64,000 nt of DNA, taken from the NCBI GenBank assembly GCA_002387845.1, contig DGLB01000076.1, positions 13,666-77,665 on the forward strand, read 5' to 3'. How positions within the stretch are numbered: the first letter of the stretch is position 1; every line of letters starts with the position of its first letter. Position numbers and translations under genes: made by a program. The notes below the pieces were generated by a model. It ran no database searches. It saw only the letters and a program-made list of their open reading frames with translations, and had not been told where the DNA came from. The stretch is from Stenotrophomonas maltophilia. Lineage in GTDB: Bacteria > Pseudomonadota > Gammaproteobacteria > Xanthomonadales > Xanthomonadaceae. Of the stretch, positions 57,225 to 64,000 are shown one piece after another.

Positions 57225-57500
57225 ATGCCCCATTCGCCCGAAGAAAAGAAGAAGGTCCTGGCCCGCGTACGCCGCATCCGCGGCCAGTGCGATGCCTTGG
57301 ATCGTGCTCTTGAGGTCGGGGCGGAGTGCGGCCCGGTGCTGCAGCAGATCGCCGCCATCCGCGGGGCGGTCAATGGCCTGATGTCCGAAGTCATGGAAGC
57401 GCATCTGCGCGAAGAATTCGGGCAACCGGCGCAGTCCGATGCGCAGCGCGCCGAACGCGTGCGCGACATGAGCGCGTTGATCCGTTCCTACCTGAAATAA
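57225..57500 (+). CDS. frmR: Formaldehyde-responsive repressor FrmR
   Basis: A 91-residue all-helical protein of the CsoR/RcnR family. Cys35 (GAECGPVLQQ) and His60 (MEAHLREEF) occupy the positions known from E. coli FrmR, where Pro2 and Cys35 are crosslinked by formaldehyde; Pro2 is also present here (MPHSPEEKKK). The repressor leaves DNA when formaldehyde rises. It heads frmRAB and is preceded by a matching operator. Confidence 0.94.
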   Translation: MPHSPEEKKKVLARVRRIRGQCDALDRALEVGAECGPVLQQIAAIRGAVNGLMSEVMEAHLREEFGQPAQSDAQRAERVRDMSALIRSYLK

Positions 57501-57550
57501 GCGCGCCCGCGCGCCGTTCCTTTCCGTTTTACTGCCTTGGAGTTGCTGCC

Positions 57551-58660
57551 ATGAAATCCCGTGCTGCCGTTGCCTTCGCCGCTGGCGAACCGCTGAAGAT
57601 CGTCGAGATCGACGTCGCCCCGCCGCAGAAGGGCGAAGTGCTGGTGAAGATCACCCACACCGGCGTCTGCCATACCGATGCTTTCACCCTGAGCGGCGAT
57701 GACCCGGAAGGCCTGTTCCCGGCCGTGCTGGGCCACGAAGGCGCGGGCATCGTGGTGGAAGTGGGCGAGGGCGTCACCAGCGTCAAGCCGGGCGACCACG
57801 TGATTCCGCTGTACACCGCCGAGTGCGGCGAATGCCTGTTCTGTACCTCAGGCAAGACCAACCTGTGCGTGGCCGTGCGCGCCACCCAGGGCAAGGGCGT
57901 GATGCCGGACGGCACCACCCGCTTCAGCTACAACGGCCAGCCGATCTACCACTACATGGGCTGCTCCACCTTCAGTGAGTACACCGTGGTGGCCGAGGTC
58001 TCGCTGGCGAAGATCAACCCGGAAGCCAACCCGGAGCACGTGTGCCTGCTGGGCTGCGGTGTCACCACCGGCATCGGCGCGGTGCACAACACCGCCAAGG
58101 TCCAGGAAGGCGACACCGTGGCCGTGTTCGGCCTGGGTGGCATCGGCCTGGCGGTGATCCAGGGGGCGCGCCAGGCCAAGGCCGGTCGCATCATCGCGGT
58201 GGACACCAACCCGACCAAGTTCGACCTGGCCCAGCAGTTCGGGGCCACCGACTGTGTGAACCCGAAGGACCACGACAAGCCGATCCAGCAGGTCATCGTG
58301 GAAATGACCGGTTGGGGCGTGGACCACAGCTTCGAGTGCATCGGTAACACCCAGGTGATGCGTGCGGCGCTGGAATGCGCGCACCGGGGCTGGGGCCAGT
58401 CGGTGATCATCGGTGTGGCCGGTTCCGGCCAGGAAATCTCCACCCGCCCGTTCCAGCTGGTCACCGGCCGCAAGTGGATGGGCACCGCGTTCGGCGGCGT
58501 CAAGGGCCGCAGCCAGCTGCCGGGCATGGTCGAAGACGCCATGAAGGGCACCATCGAGCTGGCCCCGTTCGTCACCCATACCATGGACCTGGAGCAGATC
58601 AACGACGCCTTCGACCTGATGCATGAAGGCAAGTCGATCCGTTCCGTGGTGCACTACTGA
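57551..58660 (+). CDS. frmA: S-(hydroxymethyl)glutathione dehydrogenase / class III alcohol dehydrogenase
   Basis: ATG 57551 (MKSRAAVAFAAGEPLKI) with GGAG upstream; 369 residues. Catalytic zinc binds C40 (HTGVCHTDAF), the His of LGHEGAG and the later LLGCGV; structural zinc is bound by AECGECLFCTSGKTNLC. The NAD motif is VFGLGGIGLAV. It oxidises S-hydroxymethylglutathione to S-formylglutathione and can also reduce S-nitrosoglutathione. It starts 50 bases after frmR and one base separates its stop from frmB. Confidence 0.97.
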   Translation: MKSRAAVAFAAGEPLKIVEIDVAPPQKGEVLVKITHTGVCHTDAFTLSGDDPEGLFPAVLGHEGAGIVVEVGEGVTSVKPGDHVIPLYTAECGECLFCTSGKTNLCVAVRATQGKGVMPDGTTRFSYNGQPIYHYMGCSTFSEYTVVAEVSLAKINPEANPEHVCLLGCGVTTGIGAVHNTAKVQEGDTVAVFGLGGIGLAVIQGARQAKAGRIIAVDTNPTKFDLAQQFGATDCVNPKDHDKPIQQVIVEMTGWGVDHSFECIGNTQVMRAALECAHRGWGQSVIIGVAGSGQEISTRPFQLVTGRKWMGTAFGGVKGRSQLPGMVEDAMKGTIELAPFVTHTMDLEQINDAFDLMHEGKSIRSVVHY

Positions 58661-58661
58661 C

Positions 58662-59492
58662 ATGGAACGCATTGAACATCGCGCCGCCTTTGGCGGCTGG
58701 CAGGACGTGTACCGGCACCGCTCGCAGGTGCTGGGCTGCGACATGAACGTGGCGGTGTACCTGCCGCCGCAGGCTGCCACGCAGAAGCTGCCGGTGCTGT
58801 ACTGGCTGAGCGGGCTGACCTGCACCGAGCAGAACTTCATCACCAAGGCCGGTGCGCAGCGCTATGCCGCCGAGCACGGGGTGATCATCGTGGCCCCGGA
58901 CACCAGCCCGCGCGGTGACGACGTGGCCGATGCAGAGGGTTACGACCTGGGCAAGGGCGCGGGGTTCTACCTCAACGCCACGCAGCAGCCGTGGGCCACG
59001 CATTACCGCATGTACGACTACATCGTGCAGGAGCTGCCGGCGCTGGTCGAGGCGCACCTGCCGGCCACCGATGCACGCAGCATCAGCGGTCATTCCATGG
59101 GCGGGCATGGCGCATTGGTGATCGCACTGCGCAATCCGGGACGCTATCGCAGCGTCTCGGCGTTCTCGCCGATTGTCGCGCCCACGCGCGTGCCGTGGGG
59201 GCAGAAGGCGTTTTCCGCGTACCTGGGTGAGGATCGCGCCAGCTGGGCGCAGTGGGATGCCAGCGAACTGGTGGCCGTTGCCGAGGAAAAGCTGCCGTTG
59301 CTGGTGGACCAGGGCGGTGGCGATGAATTCCTCGACAGCCAGCTGCAGCCGCAGTGGCTGCAGGCCGCGTGTACCGCAGCCGGGCATCCGCTGCAGCTGC
59401 GCCTGCAGCCGGGGTATGACCACAGCTACTACTTCATCGGCAGTTTCATCGGCGAGCACATCGCCTATCACGCCGAGGCGTTGAAGGCGTAA
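58662..59492 (+). CDS. frmB: S-formylglutathione hydrolase
   Basis: ATG 58662 directly after the frmA stop; 276 residues. This is the esterase-D alpha/beta-hydrolase family. The nucleophile is S145 in ISGHSMGGHGA, the acid is the Asp of QGGGDEFLDSQ and the base is the His of PGYDHSYYFI. It releases formate and glutathione, completing the pathway begun by FrmA. Coupling of the two genes ensures stoichiometric production. Confidence 0.97.
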   Translation: MERIEHRAAFGGWQDVYRHRSQVLGCDMNVAVYLPPQAATQKLPVLYWLSGLTCTEQNFITKAGAQRYAAEHGVIIVAPDTSPRGDDVADAEGYDLGKGAGFYLNATQQPWATHYRMYDYIVQELPALVEAHLPATDARSISGHSMGGHGALVIALRNPGRYRSVSAFSPIVAPTRVPWGQKAFSAYLGEDRASWAQWDASELVAVAEEKLPLLVDQGGGDEFLDSQLQPQWLQAACTAAGHPLQLRLQPGYDHSYYFIGSFIGEHIAYHAEALKA

Positions 59493-59558
59493 GCCGTTGC
59501 GTCGGATGGCGTGTGCCCGGATGCGTGGGATGACGCGCGTCCGGGCTGCATGGCTGCC

Positions 59559-60419
59559 TCAGTCGTCCATCGCCTCGGCCGCCTCACGGCCCTGCTGCCG
59601 GATCAACGCTTCCTCGCGGGCATCGTTGATGGCGTGCCTGACACTGTCCAGGTCCACGTCGGATTCGTCGTGCACGAAGGTGCCGGTCAGCACGCTGTCC
59701 GGATGCAGCTCGCCGGCCTCGAACAACGCCCACATTTCCTCGCCGTACCAGGTGTCGAACAGCTCTGGTGCCGAGCGCCCCAGGTAGGCGGTCAGGTTGT
59801 TCACATCGCGCAGCAGCATGGTGCGTGCGTTGTTGTTGCCGCCGGCGCTGACCACCTGCGGGAAGTCGATCACCACCGGGCCGTCGGGCCCGACCAGCAC
59901 GTTGTACGGCGAAAGATCGCCGTGGATCAGGCCGCAGCACAGCATCAGCACCACCTGGCGCACCAGCACCTGATGGAACGCGCGGGCCTGCTCGGCGCCC
60001 AGCTCCACCTCCCCCAGCCGCGCAGCGGAGTAGCCGTCGGCGTCGGTGACCAGCTCCATCACCAGCACGCCGTGGTAATAGCCGTAGGGTTCCGGTACCC
60101 GCATGCCGGCGTCGCGCAGCTGGTACAGCGCATCCACTTCGGTGTTCTTCCAGGCCGTTTCCTGCTGCTTGCGACCGTACTTGCTGGACTTGGCCAGGGC
60201 ACGCGTTTCGCGGCTGCCGCGCACCTTGCGGCCTTCCTGGTACTGCACGCGCTGCTGGAAGCTGCGCTGGGCCATGTCCTTGTAGACCTTGGCGCAGCGC
60301 ACGTCATCGCCGCTGCGCACCACGTATACGGCCGCTTCCTTGCCGCTCTTGAGCGGGCGCAGCACTTCATCGATGACGCCGTCGTCAATCAGCGCCTGCA
60401 GGCTATCGGGGGTTCTCAT
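59559..60419 (-). CDS. RIO1-like serine protein kinase
   Basis: A 286-residue protein with an ATP-binding loop LKSGKEAAVYVV, the catalytic GLIHGDLSPYNVLV and the metal-binding VIDFPQVVS, which together define the RIO kinase family, bacterial branch (PA4780-like). A second RIO feature is the flexible segment RETRALAKSSKYGRKQQETAW. Archaeal and eukaryotic RIO kinases act in ribosome maturation; the role of the bacterial proteins is unknown. It is separated by a REP from the peptidase gene upstream. Confidence 0.9.
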   Translation of the reverse strand: MRTPDSLQALIDDGVIDEVLRPLKSGKEAAVYVVRSGDDVRCAKVYKDMAQRSFQQRVQYQEGRKVRGSRETRALAKSSKYGRKQQETAWKNTEVDALYQLRDAGMRVPEPYGYYHGVLVMELVTDADGYSAARLGEVELGAEQARAFHQVLVRQVVLMLCCGLIHGDLSPYNVLVGPDGPVVIDFPQVVSAGGNNNARTMLLRDVNNLTAYLGRSAPELFDTWYGEEMWALFEAGELHPDSVLTGTFVHDESDVDLDSVRHAINDAREEALIRQQGREAAEAMDD

Positions 60420-60439
60420 GGGGCCATTTTCGCACAGAC

Positions 60440-60463
60440 GTAGCGACGCGCCATGCGCGTCAC
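60440..60463 (+). repeat. GTAG REP palindrome (GCGACGCGC class)
   Basis: GTAGCGACGCGCCATGCGCG then TCAC, same class as at 8866 and 9921. It overlaps the last bases of the M23 peptidase gene (stop at 60460). Confidence 0.8.
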
Positions 60464-61155
60464 CGGGGTGCCTGAATGACGCCCGCGCCCCTCAACACCG
60501 GGTAGGGGTTCAGCGCCTCCCCCTTCCACCACTGCTTCTCCGGCCCCAGGCGGTGGATCTCGAAATGCAGGTGCGGCGCGTCCGGGCTCGCATTGCCGGT
60601 GCTGCCCACATATCCGATCACATCCCCGCGCTTGACCACCTGCTTCTCCGCCAGCCCGTCGGCATACCGGTCCAGGTGGGCGTAGTAGTAGCAGTACACC
60701 CCGTCCGGCTCGAACTGATACACGGTCAGGCCACCGCGCTCACTTGTGAACAGCTTCTCGATGGTGCCGTCCGCCACGGCCAGCACCGGGGTGCCGGCGG
60801 CGGCCATGATGTCGATGGCGTCGTGAACCCGACCCTCGCTGCGCGCATCGGTGAAGGTGTCCTGCAGCTGGGCGGGCAGCACCCCCTGCACCGGCACCAG
60901 CAGACCCGGCGGCACCTCCCCGGTAGCGACGGCCGTTGGCTGGCCCTCAGCGCTACCGGACGCACCCGCCGGCGGGTCGGCCAACGCAACCCCGGCAGTG
61001 CCGGCCGTTGGCCGGCTTCCCGATACGCCTTGCGCAGGCGCTTCAGCCGCCACCGGCACGTGCTCCACCACCGGCTGCACCCGCGCGCCTCCCAACAGCC
61101 ACCACCCGGCCGCCCCGATCACCACACCCAACGCCAGCAGTCGCATCAGCTGCAT
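60460..61155 (-). CDS. M23 (LytM-type) peptidase with REP-derived linker
   Basis: A 231-residue protein anchored or secreted through residues 5-21. The LytM domain (about residues 95-225) has H111/D115 in GRVHDAIDIMAAAGTPV and the metal motif HLHFEI, so the zinc site appears complete. It could cleave peptidoglycan peptides or act as an envelope regulator. Residues about 44-80 (Gly/Ala/Pro/Thr-rich) are encoded by two GTAG-type palindromes read in frame, an odd origin for the linker. It starts five bases after the L,D-transpeptidase gene stops, so the two are one operon. Confidence 0.87.
   Translation of the reverse strand: MQLMRLLALGVVIGAAGWWLLGGARVQPVVEHVPVAAEAPAQGVSGSRPTAGTAGVALADPPAGASGSAEGQPTAVATGEVPPGLLVPVQGVLPAQLQDTFTDARSEGRVHDAIDIMAAAGTPVLAVADGTIEKLFTSERGGLTVYQFEPDGVYCYYYAHLDRYADGLAEKQVVKRGDVIGYVGSTGNASPDAPHLHFEIHRLGPEKQWWKGEALNPYPVLRGAGVIQAPR
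60922..61016. repeat. GTAG REP palindromes inside a coding region
   Basis: GGTAGCGACGGCCGTTGGCT and its opposing GCGCTACC arm (60922-60957), and GCCGGCCGTTGGCCGGC (61000-61016), lie within the peptidase gene and are read in frame without stops. They are the only GTAG repeats of the window located well inside a gene. Confidence 0.8.
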
Positions 61156-61159
61156 GTGC

Positions 61160-62131
61160 TTACTCCTGCATGATCACCGGCACCGACGCATCCACCGCGT
61201 CGGCCACCCGCAAGGCATCCCAGTTGGTCATCCGCACGCAGCCGTGCGATTCGGTCTTGCCGACATGGCCGGGCTCCGGCGTGCCATGCAGGCCATAGTG
61301 CGGCTTGGAGATATCGATCCAGACCCGCCCGACCGGATTGTTCGGTCCCGGCGGGATCGTCGCCTTGCGGTCGCCCTTCTTCGCATCCCAGAACAGCTTC
61401 GGGTTGTAGTGGAACGGCGGGTCGCGCGAGATGCCGAGAATCTTCCATTCGCCGATCGGCAGCGGATCGTGCTGGCTGCCCGAGGACACCGGTACCTGCG
61501 CGTAGACCTTTCCGGCGGCATCGTACAAACGCATCGTTGAGTCCGACTTGTCGATCACCAGCTTGGCTGCCTTGGGCAAGGCGGCCGGCGCAATGTTCGG
61601 CACCTGGATCTGGCTCCCTGCCTTGCCCAGGTCCACCCCGGGGTTCAGTGCCTGCAGCAGCTTGGGGTCGGCGTGGAAGCGCTCGCCCAACGCCTCGGCC
61701 ACCGAGCTGTAGCCCAGCGCGTCCAGCTTGGCCTGGTCGGCCGGCTTCTTCGGCACCGGTCGGAACGGGCCGGCCACGTCCTCGGCAGTGAGCGTGTAGC
61801 GGGCCAGGACCGGCGTACTGTCCTGCAGCGCCTGCCAGGTCGGGTCATCCAGCTCGCCGGTGACCTTCAATCCGCGCGCGGTCTGGAACCCCGCCACGGC
61901 ACGACGCTGGTTGGAGCCGATCTCGCCGTCGATCTGGCCGGGCGAGAAGTTGGCCCGGTCCAGCAACACCTGCGCGTGCAGGTTCGAACGCGGACCCGTC
62001 TGCAGCGCATCGGCTTCGGCGATGGGGGCCGGCAGCGTGGACGGAGCAGGGGCCTGCGCAAGGGCGGACGGACCTGCCGCAGCCAGGGACAGCGCCAACA
62101 GGGTCAGGGAAGCAGATCGTTTCAGCAGCAT
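61160..62131 (-). CDS. L,D-transpeptidase with peptidoglycan-binding domain
   Basis: ATG 62131 (MLLKRSASLTLLALSLAAAGPSALAQ); 323 residues with signal peptide 1-26. A peptidoglycan-binding domain (about 50-110, DRANFSPGQIDGEIGSNQRRAVAGFQTARGLKVTGELD) precedes the YkuD domain with the HGTPEPGHVGKTESHGCVRM signature; the nucleophile is C298 in SHGC. It would form 3-3 crosslinks or attach proteins to murein. It is the first gene of the operon with the M23 peptidase, both envelope enzymes. Confidence 0.94.
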   Translation of the reverse strand: MLLKRSASLTLLALSLAAAGPSALAQAPAPSTLPAPIAEADALQTGPRSNLHAQVLLDRANFSPGQIDGEIGSNQRRAVAGFQTARGLKVTGELDDPTWQALQDSTPVLARYTLTAEDVAGPFRPVPKKPADQAKLDALGYSSVAEALGERFHADPKLLQALNPGVDLGKAGSQIQVPNIAPAALPKAAKLVIDKSDSTMRLYDAAGKVYAQVPVSSGSQHDPLPIGEWKILGISRDPPFHYNPKLFWDAKKGDRKATIPPGPNNPVGRVWIDISKPHYGLHGTPEPGHVGKTESHGCVRMTNWDALRVADAVDASVPVIMQE

Positions 62132-62313
62132 CGGGTACTCCGTTTCACGTCTGCCCCGACGATGCCGCAGCCAGCCGCGCACGCCCCGTGAAATGGAGGT
62201 CCTGTGCTCGGCTGGCCGTCATGCTCATGAGCGCAACGTGGGCGGGACGTGAAGCATCGTGCACAGGCAGGCGCTAAGGTAGTGGCACACCGCTTCCGAA
62301 GGGGGAGGGCAGG

Positions 62314-63741
62314 ATGGCGTGGTTGGCGGCCGCGTTGTACGTGCTGTGCCATGCGTTGGTGCTGTGGCTGCCCGGGCATGCCACGCTGGGCTCGTTCCTG
62401 TTCCTGATCGGTGCACCTCTGCTGGCCGCTGCCGCCTGCATGTATCGCCTGGTGCGCAGCTGGCACAGCGACGTGCGCATCGGTTGGCTGGCACTGAGTG
62501 TGGGCATGCTGCTGTGGGCCGGCGGCATGGCGCTGAACATGTACCAGGAAGTGGCCTTGGGCAACGTGGACGCGGTGCCCGGCATCGCGATGTTGCTGTA
62601 CGTACTGTATGGCGTGCCGCTTACGTTCGCCATGGCGCACCCGCGCCATGAGCCGTGGTACCTGATCGCCATCGACGGTGCGTTGGCCCTGCTGCTGGGC
62701 TACCTGTTCTTCGTGCACACCTTTTCCTACGCCACGCCGACGGACGCCCCCGATCCGGCGATCGGCAGCCTGCGCTTGATGTTCGACATCGAGAACATCT
62801 TCATCGCGGTGTTTGCGCTGTTGCGCTACATCACCAGCGAAGACGGAACCCGGCGTGGCCTGTTCCGTGCGCTGACGGTGTTTGCCTGGGTCTATCTGGC
62901 GATGGCCGCCTACATCAACCACATGGCCACCGATACAGGCTATGGGGCGCTGCCTGATCTGCTGATCGACATTCCGTTCCTGCTGCTGGCGGTGATGGCG
63001 TTCCGCCATGGTGACGAGCCAGCCCGGCAGACGCCGCGTCGGCTCACCTTGGCGGTGCGGGCCGGCGCGCCCTTGATCCTGCCGGCCGCGCTGCTGGTGG
63101 TGGCGGCATTGCTGGTTGACCAGCACCCGCATCTGGCTGCCTTCGGCTTCATCTTGGCCACACTCGGGGCGGGGCTGCGCGGTGTGGTGATGCAGGTGCG
63201 GGCGATGGAGGGGCAGGACCAGTTGGATCGTCTCTCCCGTGTGGATGCGCTCACCGGCGTGGCCAACCGTCGCGAGTTCGATCAGGTGCTGCTGGCCGAA
63301 TGGGGGCGTGCGCGCCGCAGCGGGCAACCGATTGCGCTGTTGATGATCGACATAGACCACTTCAAGCAGTTCAACGACCGCTTTGGCCATCCCATGGGCG
63401 ATGCCTGCCTGCGCGCGGTGGCAAACACCTTGAATCACTGTGCCACGCGCGGCACCGACGTGGTCGCGCGTTATGGCGGCGAGGAGTTCGCGGTGGTGGT
63501 GCCCGCCACGCCACGCGAGGGCGTGCTGGCGCTGGCCGACACCCTGCGTGGGGCAGTCGAGCGCATCCGCCTGGCCTCACCGGACGGGGTGGGGCAGATC
63601 GGGGTGACGATCAGCGTGGGAGCGGTGGTGGTCGCGAAGGTGGAGGGGGCGGACCCTGGATCAATGCTCAGCGCGGCCGATGCGGCGCTGTACGCGGCCA
63701 AGCATGAGGGCCGCAACCGGGTGGTGGAAGGACGGATCTAA
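62314..63741 (+). CDS. Membrane diguanylate cyclase (GGDEF)
   Basis: ATG 62314 with GGGGGAGG upstream; 475 residues. Nine to ten hydrophobic segments fill residues 1-300, an unclassified membrane sensor. The C-terminal GGDEF domain begins at DRLSRVDALTGVANRREF and has the active motif GGEEF in RYGGEEFAVVV. The inhibitory RxxD site is present five residues before it (RGTD), so the enzyme can probably be inhibited by its product c-di-GMP. There is no EAL domain. Signal sensed is unknown. Confidence 0.93.
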   Translation: MAWLAAALYVLCHALVLWLPGHATLGSFLFLIGAPLLAAAACMYRLVRSWHSDVRIGWLALSVGMLLWAGGMALNMYQEVALGNVDAVPGIAMLLYVLYGVPLTFAMAHPRHEPWYLIAIDGALALLLGYLFFVHTFSYATPTDAPDPAIGSLRLMFDIENIFIAVFALLRYITSEDGTRRGLFRALTVFAWVYLAMAAYINHMATDTGYGALPDLLIDIPFLLLAVMAFRHGDEPARQTPRRLTLAVRAGAPLILPAALLVVAALLVDQHPHLAAFGFILATLGAGLRGVVMQVRAMEGQDQLDRLSRVDALTGVANRREFDQVLLAEWGRARRSGQPIALLMIDIDHFKQFNDRFGHPMGDACLRAVANTLNHCATRGTDVVARYGGEEFAVVVPATPREGVLALADTLRGAVERIRLASPDGVGQIGVTISVGAVVVAKVEGADPGSMLSAADAALYAAKHEGRNRVVEGRI

Positions 63742-63761
63742 GCCGTCGCGACTGTGTATGT

Positions 63762-64000
63762 TGGGCCGTGGCCGTGGCCGTGGCTGTGGCTTTGGCTTTG
63801 GCTTTGGCTTTGGCTTTGGCTGTGGCTGTGGCTTTGGCTTTGGCTTTGGCTGTGGCTTTGGCTTTGGCTTTGGCTGTGGCTGTGGCTGTGGCTTTGGCTG
63901 TGGCTGTGGCTTTGGCTGTGGCTTTGGCTGTGGCTGTGGCTGTGGCTTTGGCTGTGGCTGTGGCTTTGGCTGTGGCTTTGGCTTTGGCTGTGGCTTTGGC
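63762..64000. repeat. Long hexanucleotide repeat (GGCTTT/GGCTGT), runs off the window
   Basis: About 40 tandem hexamers, first three GGCCGT, then a mixture of GGCTTT and GGCTGT, fill the last 239 bases and continue past the edge. All six frames are open or nearly so within it; on the minus strand the frames would read Ser-Gln/Ser-His, Pro-Lys/Pro-Gln or Ala-Lys/Ala-Thr repeats. One minus frame ends at a TAG at about 63739-63741, right at the stop of the cyclase gene. Whether it is coding cannot be decided without the flanking sequence. Confidence 0.9.

Overview
The window is high-GC gammaproteobacterial chromosome of the Xanthomonadaceae, most probably Stenotrophomonas. The evidence is the gene content (a NagP/NagR/NagB-II/NagA/NagX N-acetylglucosamine locus, several TonB-dependent receptors, paired DsbA genes beside a cytochrome c4, plant-type GshA) and many short palindromes that begin with GTAG, the hallmark of the SMAG repeats known from Stenotrophomonas. 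The species assignment is inference. No rRNA, tRNA, CRISPR array, intact insertion sequence or complete prophage was seen.

Layout. 1-4.0 kb: a cluster of small, signal-less proteins that look like single BON domains (one incomplete at the left edge, three complete, then one with two domains) surrounding a hybrid histidine kinase; another member lies alone at 8.45-8.76 kb. 4.1-7.8 kb: an Anbu proteasome-like protease, FolK, a pteridine reductase-type SDR, a MidA-type methyltransferase and a VanZ-like membrane protein. 7.8-11 kb is accessory: a 224-bp tandem repeat built from opposed REP sequences, a HigA-like antitoxin gene overlapping an unknown gene, a small ORF behind a structured leader, and about 0.9 kb without a recognisable gene. 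11-23.2 kb: a chitin/GlcNAc utilisation locus of two divergent arms (hexosaminidase, TonB receptor and glucokinase-type kinase on the minus strand; transporter, LacI regulator, deaminase, deacetylase and NagX on the plus strand) with two matching operator-like palindromes between them. Oligosaccharides would be taken up by the receptor, cut by the hexosaminidase, carried across the inner membrane by NagP, phosphorylated, deacetylated and deaminated to fructose-6-phosphate.

23.2-42.1 kb is mainly cell envelope: two related autotransporters, CCA-adding enzyme, lytic transglycosylase, an orphan ExbD, two more TonB receptors (one siderophore-type with a Fur-like palindrome), a cytosolic-looking sulfatase, a VOC protein and an EamA exporter. 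42.2-52 kb: an endonuclease/phosphatase-family protein, two DsbA-like proteins and cytochrome c4 in a row, EngB, a metallo-beta-lactamase-fold hydrolase with an AraC regulator, GshA, and an alcohol dehydrogenase divergent from a LysR regulator. 52-57 kb: an AT-richer CPBP-family membrane protease next to a gene fragment, an aldo/keto reductase divergent from an AraC regulator, and small proteins (membrane glutaredoxin, DUF1835, VOC, two-TM). 57.2-59.5 kb: the glutathione-dependent formaldehyde detoxification operon frmRAB with a clear FrmR-type operator; its cofactor depends on GshA nearby. 59.6-63.7 kb: RIO-type kinase, an M23 peptidase and L,D-transpeptidase pair, and a diguanylate cyclase. 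The window ends inside a long hexanucleotide repeat.
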